Below are positions 1 to 9,249 of a DNA stretch of 64,000 bases, piece after piece (the stretch's first letter is position 1; each line of letters starts with the position of its first letter). Made by a program: the position numbers and the translations under genes. Source of the stretch: Pseudomonas viridiflava (GTDB taxonomy: Bacteria > Pseudomonadota > Gammaproteobacteria > Pseudomonadales > Pseudomonadaceae); assembly GCF_900602065.1 (NCBI RefSeq), contig NZ_UWFN01000263.1, forward strand, positions 99,757 to 163,756, given 5' to 3'. The notes under the pieces were generated by a model that did no database searches, was not told the DNA's origin, and saw nothing but the letters and a program-made list of their open reading frames with translations.

Positions 1-1506
1 TTCAAGCTGCCAGAAGCCCCTGTCGATACCGGCAAAGGCTACACCCTGGCGCAAAAAATGGTCGGCAAGGCCTGCGGCCTGCCGGAAGGCAAAGGCGTTC
101 GTCCAGGCACGTACTGCGAACCGAAGATGACTACCGTCGGTTCCCAGGACACTACTGGCCCGATGACCCGTGACGAGCTGAAAGACCTGGCGTGCCTGGG
201 CTTCTCCGCTGATCTGGTCATGCAGTCCTTCTGCCACACCGCTGCTTATCCAAAACCGATCGACGTCACTACGCACCACACGCTGCCTGACTTCATCATG
301 ACCCGTGGCGGCGTTTCCCTGCGTCCGGGCGACGGCATCATCCATAGCTGGCTGAACCGCATGCTGCTGCCGGATACCGTCGGTACCGGTGGTGACTCCC
401 ACACCCGCTTCCCGATGGGCATTTCGTTCCCGGCCGGTTCTGGTCTGGTTGCGTTTGCTGCTGCTACCGGTGTTATGCCGCTGGACATGCCGGAATCGAT
501 TCTGGTGCGTTTCAAAGGCAAGATGAAGCCTGGCATCACCCTGCGTGACCTGGTTCATGCGATTCCTTACTTCGCCATTCAGTCGGGCTTGCTGACTGTT
601 GAGAAGAAAGGCAAGAAGAACGCCTTCTCCGGTCGCATCCTGGAGATCGAAGGCCTTGATGACCTGAGCATCGAACAGGCTTTCGAACTGTCCGACGCCT
701 CGGCCGAGCGCTCTGCTGCCGGTTGCACCATCAAGCTGTCGAAAGAGTCGATCACCGAGTACCTGAACTCCAACATCACCCTGCTGCGCTGGATGATCGG
801 TGAAGGTTACGGCGATGTTCGTACGCTGGAACGTCGTGCTCAAGCGATGGAAGCCTGGGTTGCCAACCCTGAGCTGATGGTTGCCGATGCTGACGCGGAA
901 TACGCGGAAATCATTGAAATCGACCTCAACGACATCAACGAGCCAGTGCTCTGCGCACCAAACGATCCGGACGACGCCCGTCTGCTGTCCAGCGTTGCTG
1001 GCGAGAAGATCGACGAAGTGTTCATCGGTTCGTGCATGACCAACATCGGCCACTTCCGCGCTGCGGGCAAGTTGCTCGACAAGGTCAAGGGCCAGTTGCC
1101 GACACGTCTGTGGCTGTCGCCGCCGACCAAGATGGATGCCCACCAGCTGACGGAAGAAGGCTACTACGGCATCTACGGCAAGGCCGGCGCGCGCATGGAA
1201 ATGCCGGGTTGCTCGCTGTGCATGGGTAACCAGGCACGTGTTGAGCCGAACTCGACAGTTGTGTCGACTTCGACCCGTAACTTCCCGAACCGTCTGGGCG
1301 ACGGCGCGAATGTCTACCTGGCCTCGGCCGAACTGGCATCCGTTGCGTCTATCCTGGGTCGCCTGCCGACCGTCGAGGAGTACATGGAATACGCGAAACA
1401 GATCGACACCATGGCAGCGGACGTATACCGCTACCTGAGCTTCGATCAGATCGCCGAGTTCCGTGACATCGCAGCGAGCGCCAACATCCCGGTTGTTCAA
1501 GCGTAA
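1..1506 (+). CDS. acnB: Aconitate hydratase B, 3' part (5' end outside window)
   Basis: Bifunctional aconitate hydratase/2-methylisocitrate dehydratase of the TCA and methylcitrate cycles, cytoplasmic. The frame is open from base 1, so the gene begins upstream; 501 C-terminal residues are present, against about 865 in the family. Seen: the conserved [18 protein letters not shown] block at the left edge, and the three [4Fe-4S] cysteine contexts GSCMTNIGH and GCSLCMGNQ near the C-terminus. The gene ends in tandem stops (TAA TAA) at 1504-1509 and is followed at once by a strong intrinsic terminator, so it is probably transcribed alone. Family AcnB proteins can also act as RNA-binding apo-proteins when the cluster is lost; nothing in this window tests that. 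Identification is essentially certain. Confidence 0.98.
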   Translation, partial: FKLPEAPVDTGKGYTLAQKMVGKACGLPEGKGVRPGTYCEPKMTTVGSQDTTGPMTRDELKDLACLGFSADLVMQSFCHTAAYPKPIDVTTHHTLPDFIMTRGGVSLRPGDGIIHSWLNRMLLPDTVGTGGDSHTRFPMGISFPAGSGLVAFAAATGVMPLDMPESILVRFKGKMKPGITLRDLVHAIPYFAIQSGLLTVEKKGKKNAFSGRILEIEGLDDLSIEQAFELSDASAERSAAGCTIKLSKESITEYLNSNITLLRWMIGEGYGDVRTLERRAQAMEAWVANPELMVADADAEYAEIIEIDLNDINEPVLCAPNDPDDARLLSSVAGEKIDEVFIGSCMTNIGHFRAAGKLLDKVKGQLPTRLWLSPPTKMDAHQLTEEGYYGIYGKAGARMEMPGCSLCMGNQARVEPNSTVVSTSTRNFPNRLGDGANVYLASAELASVASILGRLPTVEEYMEYAKQIDTMAADVYRYLSFDQIAEFRDIAASANIPVVQA

Positions 1507-1528
1507 TAACGAAACACAGCGTTAAAAG

Positions 1529-1555
1529 AACCCCGTCCTTGTGACGGGGTTTTTT
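1529..1555 (+). terminator. Intrinsic terminator of acnB
   Basis: A 7-bp GC-rich stem (CCCCGTC at 1531-1537 with GACGGGG at 1543-1549), a 5-nt loop and a run of T at 1550-1555, located 20 bases after the stop codon. Confidence 0.93.
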
Positions 1556-1861
1556 ATTGGGCTGGAATAATACAATTTCTGGGCGGCATTCCGACGATAA
1601 ACGATAACGCGGAAGAAGAGTGTCCATTAGAAATCAGCCGGCTTAAATGCAACGGCTATAGCCAGGTAGTAGGACCCAGGATCTCTAGATTATTTCTCGA
1701 TTATGAATATAACGCTTCGCTACAAGCACTCTTAACTGGTTGATTATTAATCCTACACGACAGAAGTAAGCCATAGACCGCCTGCCCGGCACCATTGGAA
1801 AATAACGTGTGTTCCTATTACGCTTCTAAGTCAAGCAGGGTAAACGCAATGGAAAGCAATC
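1556..1861. other. Intergenic spacer between acnB and the delta-60 repeat gene
   Basis: No credible coding frame. It contains an orphan half of a REP arm at 1578-1613 (TCTGGGCGGCATTCCGACG followed by ATAAACGATAACGCGG), identical to parts of the array at 3637-3975, but without a matching opposite arm. The remainder is noticeably more AT-rich than the flanking acnB gene. It presumably holds the promoter of the next gene; no confident -35/-10 pair was picked. Confidence 0.6.
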
Positions 1862-3292
1862 ATGAGCAACAAAACATCGAGGACGAACAAGAAGAAATTC
1901 ACTACCCCTGAGCTGGACTTGAGTTTTGGTGAAGGCGGCAGGGTGACTGTTCCACACCCTGACTATTCGGCCCCCGCATCGCCTGTGGTCCTGGCAGCAG
2001 ACCCTCTGACAAAAAATACCGATCAGCGAACTTATGCTTACATCAGCGACGGCGCCAGCTATACAACTCATGTGACTCGCCTGTTGGCAGATGGCTCAGT
2101 CGACACCCGCTTTGGGAGCAATGGATATGTATTCATTCCCGTACCAAAGTCAGACACCGAGATCTTTCCAAACCCATTATGGATTGAACACTTCGTGTTC
2201 AGCGAAAGCGGAGCGATCACCTGTTTGGGATATTCATACGTCGTTATCAACGGAATACAGCTCACCTACACGGGAGCAGCCCGCATCACACCATCAGGAC
2301 AGCTGGATACGAGCTTCGGAAACAGCGGATCAATCCTGTATTCTCTGCCTATCCCGGCCCGCAGCAATGACGACATTCATTCTGGACATCCGGGAATCAA
2401 GCATGCGTTTTCCTGGAATGGGGTCGACCTTCGTAATGGACAAGGGCCCCACTGCAACAAAGTGACTACCGTGGAAGATGGAAAATTACTGTTCCTTGCC
2501 TACGCGCACTCACGCCAAGGTAACTCATTTTCATACCTTGCAAGAATGAACATTGATGGATCACTCGATACAACGTTTGGAACAAGCGGCCTTGTGTTAA
2601 TCAAAGACCCCGACGGGGTGGATCAAACCCTGACTTGTCGTGACTACAGCATTGATCGAAAAGGGGGCATTACTGTTGTCTCATACGGTGAGAGTGCCGA
2701 AGACGGTCGCAGGCTTGGAATTGTTGTCAGGTATGACGCCGAAGGTACGCTGGATCGAACCTTTGGCAAGCTGGGAGTTGCCCATTTTTCTGCACCGGAC
2801 AAAATCATTTACCCTAGGCAGGTTCAAGTTTTTGAAGACGGAAGTACGATTATTTCGAGTGCTTTTTTTGACTCTACCGCCCCACCGCCAACCACCAGGC
2901 AACACTGCGGCCTGGTCAAGCTGCTTGCCAATGGCAACCTTGATCAATCTTTCAATAATAGCAACCCTTTATACATCGATCTTGGTGAGCACTACGAAAC
3001 CTTGGCCACCGCTATTACGATAGACGCAGGGAACCGCATCGTCATTTCAGGCTACCGCATACTATTTGAAGATCAAACAATCTATACCACAGGTTTTCTA
3101 TCGAGGTGTATGCCCTTCGGCATAATGGATGACGGGTTCGGTGACAAAGGCATTGCAGTGTTCGAAGAGCTGGGGCCAATGCGCAGCGCTATCATTCACA
3201 ATAGGACGAATGATAACAATACGAATATTGTCGTCATCACTCAGAGGATAAGCGGTGATCAACATTATGAAATCGCCAGGTATCTTGCCTGA
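1862..3292 (+). CDS. Delta-60 repeat protein, function unknown
   Basis: A 476-residue protein built of repeats of the delta-60 type (a family found in bacterial proteins as roughly 55-60 residue beta-rich units with an LDxxFGxxG signature). Seen: LDTRFGSNG, LDTSFGNSG, LDTTFGTSG, LDRTFGKLG, LDQSFNNSN and MDDGFGDKG, spaced along the whole length, plus an N-terminal LDLSFGEGG. The repeats suggest a beta-propeller-like fold (inference). No signal peptide or membrane segment is visible; the N-terminus is basic and polar (SNKTSRTNKKK). The ATG at 1862 is preceded by GGAAAG about 8 bases upstream. The gene stands alone between acnB and a REP array, and its sequence is less GC-biased than the neighbouring housekeeping genes, which suggests accessory status. 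Role and substrate cannot be read from the sequence. Confidence 0.85.
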   Translation: MSNKTSRTNKKKFTTPELDLSFGEGGRVTVPHPDYSAPASPVVLAADPLTKNTDQRTYAYISDGASYTTHVTRLLADGSVDTRFGSNGYVFIPVPKSDTEIFPNPLWIEHFVFSESGAITCLGYSYVVINGIQLTYTGAARITPSGQLDTSFGNSGSILYSLPIPARSNDDIHSGHPGIKHAFSWNGVDLRNGQGPHCNKVTTVEDGKLLFLAYAHSRQGNSFSYLARMNIDGSLDTTFGTSGLVLIKDPDGVDQTLTCRDYSIDRKGGITVVSYGESAEDGRRLGIVVRYDAEGTLDRTFGKLGVAHFSAPDKIIYPRQVQVFEDGSTIISSAFFDSTAPPPTTRQHCGLVKLLANGNLDQSFNNSNPLYIDLGEHYETLATAITIDAGNRIVISGYRILFEDQTIYTTGFLSRCMPFGIMDDGFGDKGIAVFEELGPMRSAIIHNRTNDNNTNIVVITQRISGDQHYEIARYLA

Positions 3293-3316
3293 TTGATGGG
3301 TTACAACAATGTCTCC

Positions 3317-3330
3317 CCGGCTAAAGCCGG
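3317..3330 (+). other. Small hairpin downstream of the delta-60 gene
   Basis: Perfect 5-bp inverted repeat CCGGC/GCCGG with a 4-nt loop, 24 bases after the stop at 3292. There is no T-run, so its role as terminator is doubtful. Confidence 0.35.
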
Positions 3331-3494
3331 TCCCAAGACATTGGCCAATCGTTGAGATCGCCTCACTCCTGCGCGAAACTCCAAGCCTACCCAAAGTTCG
3401 AGAATCGTCTACGGTTCCCGTTGGAGCGAAACTTGGCCCCTTAGAAGCCGACCTGAACCAAAGCGTCCCGCTGTCGCGCGGCAAACCCGGTTCA

Positions 3495-3597
3495 TGTGGG
3501 AGCGGTGCTTGGTCTGGGCGGCATTCCGACGATAAAGGCGACGCGGTCTGAAGGATAATCGCGGTGTTCTTATCGCGGGCAAGCACCGCTCCCACAG
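3495..3597. repeat. REP pair (BIME), GTGGGAGCGG family, with modified left arm
   Basis: Inverted arms TGTGGGAGCGGTGCTT (left) and AAGCACCGCTCCCACA (right). The right arm continues with the usual TATCGCGGGC, but in the left arm the expected GCCCGCGATA stretch is replaced by a longer segment at 3511-3535 (GGTCTGGGCGG, CATTCCGACGATAA). The same replacement occurs at other sites in the window. Confidence 0.85.
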
Positions 3598-3636
3598 GAT
3601 CGCATTCATCCAGCCCCATAATCGCCGCAATATCTA

Positions 3637-3975
3637 TAGGAGCCGAGCCTGGTCTGGGCGGCATTCCGACGATAAACGATAACGCGGTGTGACTTCTGGC
3701 TGTGTCTCATGTATCGCGGGCAAGCCTCGCTCCCACAGATATCGGCAATCCCCTGTAGGAGCCGAGCTTGCTCGCGATGAACGATAACGCGGTGTGACTT
3801 CTCGCTGCGACATGTATCGTCGGAATGCCGCCCAGACCAAGCCTCGCTCCCACAGATATCGGCGATCCCCTGTAGGAGCCGAGCTTGCTCGCGATGAACG
3901 ATAACGCGGTGTGACTTCTCGCTGCGTCACATTTATCGTCGGAATGCCGCCCAGACCAAGCCTCGCTCCAACAGG
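3637..3975. repeat. Tandem BIME array, three units of 118 bp
   Basis: Three head-to-tail copies starting at TAGGAGCCGAG at 3637, 3755 and 3873, exactly 118 bases apart. Each unit is a REP pair: left arm TAGGAGCCGAGC, a shared middle (ACGATAACGCGGTGTGACTT), and right arm AAGCCTCGCTCC. The longer GGTCTGGGCGGCATTCCGACG segment is in the left arm of unit 1 (3651-3675) but in the right arm, inverted, of units 2 and 3 (3816-3838 and 3933-3957). Such arrays in Pseudomonas are usually non-coding and are mobilised by RAYT-type transposases; none is seen here. Open frames across the array are translations of the repeat only. Confidence 0.9.
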
Positions 3976-3991
3976 CATTCGTGCCACCCAA

Positions 3992-4026
3992 TAAAAAACC
4001 CCACATCTCACGATGCAGGGTTTTTC
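3992..4026 (-). terminator. Intrinsic terminator of gdhB
   Basis: On the minus strand, just after the gdhB stop: arms AACCCTGCATC and GATGTGGGGTT around a short loop, followed by a T-run (A-run at 3993-3998 on the plus strand). Confidence 0.85.
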
Positions 4027-4046
4027 ATCACAGCCGGACTAAACCA

Positions 4047-7000
4047 TCAAACAGTGATGGCCTGCCCACTCATGGCCAGGTCCAGCAGCTCGCGGTTGGC
4101 TACGGCGTACATCGCGTAGTCCGTGCCGCTTGCTGCGCGGATGTCCACCAGCATGGCACGCCAGCGGTCGACCATGGCGCTGTGCTGTTCAAGCCACAGG
4201 TTCAGGCGCTCTTCGATATCAGCAGGCCCATCAACCATCTGCAGAACCGAGATGGTGATCGCCCGTTGCTGCCAGTCGATGTCGTCACGGAACGCTTCAC
4301 GGGCCAGTGCTTGCCAGTTGTTTTCCACCGGCAGGCTGCTGATCTGTTGCAAGTACCAGGTCACGTCCAGCGCGCTGCCCACGGCAAAGTAAGCCTTGGC
4401 CACGTCGGCAGCATTCTGCCCGGTGACGTCAGACGCTTCGATGATCGGCAACAGCGTGTACAAGTGGCTGGTACCGGCAACCATACGTGCCAGCAACTCG
4501 GGCACACCGGCCTCGACGTAAGCCTGATAGCGGGTCTGCCAGACCTCACGCGTCGGACCTTCCAGCAGTTCGTCGAGCTTGAGACCCAACGCTGCGATGT
4601 GCGGACCGAAGTGCGCCACATCACGTCCCGCGTCCAGCTCGTTACGGCGGCTGCGCAGGAACCAGCGTGTTGCGCGACGACCCAGACGCATCAGTTCGTC
4701 CATCAACGCCAACTGGATCTCAGCCGGGACCTTGTAGTCCAGCGCTTCGATCTGACGGAACCAGTGCGGCAGATGGAAGATGTCCCGCACGATAACGTAT
4801 GCGCCCGCCACGTTGGCCGCACTCATGCCGGTGGACTCTTTGAGCCGCTGCACGAAGGTGATGCCCATGTGGTTGACCAGATCGTTGGCGATCTGCGTGC
4901 TGACAATTTCGCGCTTCAGACGGTGCTGACGCATGGCGCCGGAGTACTTGGCCCCCAGCGATGGCGGGAACGCGGTTTCCATGTCGCGAGCCAGATAATC
5001 GTCATCCGGTACGCGAGACTCCAGCAACGCTTCGTTCAGATCGATCTTGCTGTAGGAGATCAACACCGACAGCTCTGGACGCGTCAGGCCATGACCGGCC
5101 GCCACACGCTCGCTGACCCGCTCTTCAGCAGGCAGGAACTCAATGGCGCGGTCGAGCTTGCCACGGGCTTCCAGATCCGCCATCAGGCGCTTGTACTCGG
5201 CAATGCGCTCGTAAGCACGACGCGTTGCCAGGGACAACGCCTGGGTCTGCTTGTAGTTGTTGCCCAACACCAGATTGCCAACTTCGTCGGTCATGCTTTC
5301 CAGCAGCTGGTTACGCTGCTTTTCAGTCATGTCGCCGGCCTGCACCACTTCGTTGAGCAGGATTTTGATGTTCACTTCGTGGTCGGAGCAGTCAACGCCA
5401 GCCGCGTTGTCGATGAAGTCAGTGTTGGAGCTGCCACCATTGAGCGCGAACTCGACACGACCCAGCTGGGTCATCCCGAGGTTACCGCCCTCACCCACCA
5501 CCTTGCAGCGCAACTCGTCACCATTGACCCGGTGCGCGTCGTTGGCCTTGTCGCCCACGTCGGCGTGGCTTTCTTCGCTGGACTTGACGTAAGTGCCGAT
5601 GCCGCCGTTCCACAACAGATCCACCGGTGCCTTGAGCAACGCATTGAGCAGTTCGGTCGGGGTCAGCTTGTCAGCCTTGATGTCGAAGCGTTCTTTCATC
5701 TGCGGCGTGATGGTGATGCTTTTCGCGCTGCGCGGAAAAATCCCGCCGCCCGCCGACATGATGCTGGTGTCGTAATCGGTCCAGGCCGAACGCGGCAGGT
5801 CGTACAGACGCTTGCGCTCAACGAAGCTGCTGGCTGGCTCCGGGTTTGGATCGATAAAGATGTGCAGGTGGTTGAACGCAGCCACCAGTTGCAGCTTGTC
5901 GGACATCAGCAAGCCATTGCCGAACACGTCCCCGGCCATGTCGCCGATACCGATGACGCTGATGCTGTCCTGCTGAACGTTGATGTCACGCTCGCGGAAA
6001 TGACGTTGCACGCCAACCCACGCGCCTTTGGCGGTAATGCCCATTTTCTTGTGGTCATAACCGGCCGAACCACCGGAAGCAAAGGCATCGCCCAGCCAGA
6101 AACCGTAGTCGATGGCGATACCGTTGGCGATGTCGGAGAAGGTCGCAGTGCCCTTGTCCGCTGCCACCACCAGGTACGGGTCATCGTCGTCGTGACGCAC
6201 CACGTTGGCGGGCGGAACCAGTTCGCCTTCTTTGAGGTTGTCGGTGATGTCCAGCAAGCCGGAAATGAAGATGCGATAGCAGGCAATACCTTCGGCCTGG
6301 ATATCGTCACGGCTGCCACCCAACGGCAAGCGACGCGGCAGGAAGCCGCCTTTGGCGCCCACCGGGACGATCACCGAGTTCTTCACGTGTTGTGCTTTTA
6401 CCAGCCCGAGCACTTCAGTGCGGAAGTCTTCTTCACGGTCAGACCAACGCAAGCCGCCACGGGCCACGTTGCCGAAGCGCAGGTGCACGCCTTCAACGCG
6501 CGGTGAGTAAACGAAGATTTCAAACTTCGGCACCGGCTTGGGCAGTTCTGGAATCAGGCGCGGGTTGAACTTGAAGCTGAAGTAGCTTTTGTTCTGGCCA
6601 TTGGCGTCGGTCTGGTAGAAGTTGGTGCGCTGCGTGGCTTTGATCAAGTCCAGATAACGACGCAGGATGCGGTCTTCGTTGAGCACCTGAACATCGTCCA
6701 GCGCGGTCAGAATCGCCTGTTCCAGACGCAGTTGCTTGTCATCCAGGTCTTCAGTGGTCAGCTTGCGCGCCAGATAGAAGCGGGTCTTGAACAACCGGGT
6801 CAGCTCACGGGCGATGTCCGTGTGGTTGTTCAGGGTGGTGGCGATGTAGCCAAGGTCGAAGCCCAGACGAATCTGTTTCAGGTAACGGGCGTAAGCACGC
6901 AGCAGCGCCACGTCGCGCCACGGCAGGCCAGCGGTCAACACCAGACGGTTGAATGCATCGTTTTCGGCGTCGCCGCGCACGATGTGCACGAACGCATCCT

Positions 7001-8903
7001 GCAAGGTGTCGTTAAGTTGCTGGATGTCGATTTCCAGACCTTCAGCGGCCGTGAACGCGAAGTCATGAATCCAGAACTCACGGCCATTGGTGTGGCGCAA
7101 ACGATACGGGAACTCACCCAGCACACGCAGGCCCAGGTTTTCCAGGATCGGCAAGACGTCAGACAGGGCCAGCGGCGTGTCGGCGTGGTACAGCTTGCAA
7201 TGCAGCTGCGCCTTGTCGCCGGACAACGGCTGATAGAAGCTCATCACCAGCGGCTTGGCTTCGCTCAGGTTCAACAGGTGCTGCATATCGACCACGGCCG
7301 AATGCGCGGCAAAACGCTCGCGATAACCGGCCGGGAAACCTTTCGGGAAATCCGCCAGCACATTGGTGCCGTGGGCTTCGCCGAAGCTTTCCACGACCAG
7401 ACTGGCGTAGTCGTCTTTCCACGAACGGCAGGCCTGGACAACTTCGTTTTCCAGCTGCACCGGGTCGATGTTGAGGGTGACTTTCGGGTCGACCCGTAGA
7501 ATCAACTGCACGCGGGCCAGCACGGATTCAGAGAAGAAGGTCCAGAATTCGCAATCGCTGGCCTTGAGGCGCTCCATCAAGACCTGCTGGATCTTCTGTC
7601 GCACTTCAGTGGAGTAAACATCGCGTGGCACGTAGGCCAGGCAGTAGCAGAAGCGGCCATAAGGGTCTTTGCGCAGGAACACGCGAATCTTGTTGCGCTC
7701 CTGGATCTGCACAATCGACATCACGGTGTTGAACAGTTCATCCACCGGGGTCTGGAACAGGTCATCACGCGGCAGCACTTCCACCACCTGAGCCAGTTCC
7801 TTGCCAAGGTGCGCCTTGGGATGGAAACCGGAGCGACGCTCTATCTCCGCGACCTTGCGACGGATATACGGGATGACACGTACGCTTTCGCCATACACCG
7901 ACGAGGTGTACAAGCCCATGAAACGGCATTCCTTGATGACCTTGCCCGACGCGTCGATCTGGCGGATCGACACATAGTCGGGATACGCCGGACGGTGCAC
8001 ACGGCTTGGGTGTGCAGCCTTGGCGAACGACAGCAGCATCGGCTCTTGCAGGTAGCTGACGGCGTAGTCTTCGATGTGCAGGTCTTCGCGGGTCAAGCCG
8101 GCGCGCAGGCGCTTGGTCAGGCCCAGAAAAGACGATTCGTCATACACCAGCTGGCCGCCGTCGGCCTCGCTGCTGACTTGAAACTCTTCATAACCCAGGA
8201 AGGTGAAGTGGTTATCTACCAGCCATTGCAGAAACGCTTTGACCTCGGACTTTTCACCTTCTTCAACGCTGTATTGCACTGAATCGATACCGGCCAGCAG
8301 CTCGTGCAGCTTGGCTTTCATCGGTTCGAAATCTTCTACCGCAACCCGCACTTCACCGAGCACTTGCTCCAGCTCGCGAGCCAGCACATTCAACTCGCTG
8401 GCGTTGGCGCAGCGGTCGATTTCGAGGTACATCAGGGATTCTTGCAGCACGCCTTCGCCACTGGTGCCCTTGGGCAGCAATTCCAGCAGTTCGCCTTTGC
8501 TACCACGTCGCACGCTCAGGACGGTGGTTTGCAGCGTATGGATGCTGTAACCGCGACGGTTCAGTTCAGTACGTACCGAGTCCACCAGGAATGGCAGGTC
8601 ATGGTGCAGCACTTCGACCGCCGTGTGCGTCGACTGCCAGCCGTGGCGTTCGTAATCGGGGTTATAAACGCGGACCTGCGGAGTATCGTGTTCGAAACGC
8701 TCAAGCAGACGCCAGGCTGACAGTGTGCAGCCTGCCAGGTCGGACAAGCGGCGCTGGGTGAGTTCATCAAGGGAAATGATGCCGAAGAATTGCTCAGCGA
8801 ACAGCGCCACTTGTGGCAGTGCCTGTTCACTGATGTGCTGCGCCAGTGCTGCTTGCAGTTGATGCTGAAAGTCAGACTTGCTGGCTGCGGTGAAGAACGC
8901 CAT
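4047..8903 (-). CDS. gdhB: NAD-specific glutamate dehydrogenase, large (180-kDa) type
   Basis: Catalyses oxidative deamination of glutamate to 2-oxoglutarate and ammonia with NAD; catabolic, cytoplasmic. At 1618 residues it matches the large GDH class of Pseudomonas and Streptomyces (about 1620-1650 residues), not the usual 450-residue enzyme. Seen: a long N-terminal regulatory part, then the catalytic dehydrogenase part around residues 700-1200, with the substrate-site block VPVGAKGGFLPRRLPLGG, followed by DPYLVVAADKGTATFSD, GSAGYDHKKMGITAKGAW and VIGIGDMAGDVFGNG, then a long C-terminal helical region. The ATG at 8903 has GGAG nine bases upstream. Monocistronic, with its own terminator. The family is often allosterically controlled (arginine, citrate); that is known for relatives and not visible here. 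The long frames on the opposite strand are shadows. Confidence 0.97.
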   Translation of the reverse strand: MAFFTAASKSDFQHQLQAALAQHISEQALPQVALFAEQFFGIISLDELTQRRLSDLAGCTLSAWRLLERFEHDTPQVRVYNPDYERHGWQSTHTAVEVLHHDLPFLVDSVRTELNRRGYSIHTLQTTVLSVRRGSKGELLELLPKGTSGEGVLQESLMYLEIDRCANASELNVLARELEQVLGEVRVAVEDFEPMKAKLHELLAGIDSVQYSVEEGEKSEVKAFLQWLVDNHFTFLGYEEFQVSSEADGGQLVYDESSFLGLTKRLRAGLTREDLHIEDYAVSYLQEPMLLSFAKAAHPSRVHRPAYPDYVSIRQIDASGKVIKECRFMGLYTSSVYGESVRVIPYIRRKVAEIERRSGFHPKAHLGKELAQVVEVLPRDDLFQTPVDELFNTVMSIVQIQERNKIRVFLRKDPYGRFCYCLAYVPRDVYSTEVRQKIQQVLMERLKASDCEFWTFFSESVLARVQLILRVDPKVTLNIDPVQLENEVVQACRSWKDDYASLVVESFGEAHGTNVLADFPKGFPAGYRERFAAHSAVVDMQHLLNLSEAKPLVMSFYQPLSGDKAQLHCKLYHADTPLALSDVLPILENLGLRVLGEFPYRLRHTNGREFWIHDFAFTAAEGLEIDIQQLNDTLQDAFVHIVRGDAENDAFNRLVLTAGLPWRDVALLRAYARYLKQIRLGFDLGYIATTLNNHTDIARELTRLFKTRFYLARKLTTEDLDDKQLRLEQAILTALDDVQVLNEDRILRRYLDLIKATQRTNFYQTDANGQNKSYFSFKFNPRLIPELPKPVPKFEIFVYSPRVEGVHLRFGNVARGGLRWSDREEDFRTEVLGLVKAQHVKNSVIVPVGAKGGFLPRRLPLGGSRDDIQAEGIACYRIFISGLLDITDNLKEGELVPPANVVRHDDDDPYLVVAADKGTATFSDIANGIAIDYGFWLGDAFASGGSAGYDHKKMGITAKGAWVGVQRHFRERDINVQQDSISVIGIGDMAGDVFGNGLLMSDKLQLVAAFNHLHIFIDPNPEPASSFVERKRLYDLPRSAWTDYDTSIMSAGGGIFPRSAKSITITPQMKERFDIKADKLTPTELLNALLKAPVDLLWNGGIGTYVKSSEESHADVGDKANDAHRVNGDELRCKVVGEGGNLGMTQLGRVEFALNGGSSNTDFIDNAAGVDCSDHEVNIKILLNEVVQAGDMTEKQRNQLLESMTDEVGNLVLGNNYKQTQALSLATRRAYERIAEYKRLMADLEARGKLDRAIEFLPAEERVSERVAAGHGLTRPELSVLISYSKIDLNEALLESRVPDDDYLARDMETAFPPSLGAKYSGAMRQHRLKREIVSTQIANDLVNHMGITFVQRLKESTGMSAANVAGAYVIVRDIFHLPHWFRQIEALDYKVPAEIQLALMDELMRLGRRATRWFLRSRRNELDAGRDVAHFGPHIAALGLKLDELLEGPTREVWQTRYQAYVEAGVPELLARMVAGTSHLYTLLPIIEASDVTGQNAADVAKAYFAVGSALDVTWYLQQISSLPVENNWQALAREAFRDDIDWQQRAITISVLQMVDGPADIEERLNLWLEQHSAMVDRWRAMLVDIRAASGTDYAMYAVANRELLDLAMSGQAITV

Positions 8904-9249
8904 CTGAGGTACTCCGCTTGTGCTTTTTTAGAAGGAAGCTTGAAGGAAGTGTTGCCTGCACATGCTGTGCCTGGATGAAACGGCAGAGGCACAGCATAAG
9001 CCAAAGAACTAACGCTTGCCGCGAACGACTCGTCACATTTGCTTTTCTGAAGCCGGTGCCGAAAAAAACACGCAGGGCAGGATTTCTCCCACTACCGTTC
9101 ATCCGCCCCCTCAGCTTAACGAGAGCCGACGGGCAGTTACTTGTCGTGCTGCGACATATTCGGTCATCTGGTTGCAGGAAACTCTTGGGCATTGCCTGCC
9201 AATCGCTGGCAAAATTGCTGCTCGCCCGTTTTTACAGCCAGGAACGCTC
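8904..9249. other. Divergent intergenic region between gdhB and the small acidic gene
   Basis: 346 bases carrying both promoters. No hairpin, REP or clear operator stands out, and the short frames through it overlap each other on both strands without ribosome-binding sites. A GGAG motif before gdhB lies at its left edge and an AGGAA before the ATG at 9250 lies at its right edge. Confidence 0.5.

Noticed and set aside
3637..3975. Possible CRISPR array
   Set aside because: Repeat units are 118-bp palindromic REP pairs without unique spacers of 30-40 bases, and no cas genes are present.
3634..4011. Repetitive 125-residue minus-strand frame over the BIME array
   Set aside because: The protein repeat is only the translation of the 118-bp REP units; start and function are not supported.
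3981..6506. 841-residue plus-strand open frame opposite gdhB
   Set aside because: It lies wholly antisense to a certain gene, has no domain or ribosome-binding site, and its composition follows from the reversed codon bias of a GC-rich gene.
9016..9249. N-terminal extension of the 9250-9615 gene
   Set aside because: Poor start context and noise-like residues; the ATG at 9250 fits better.
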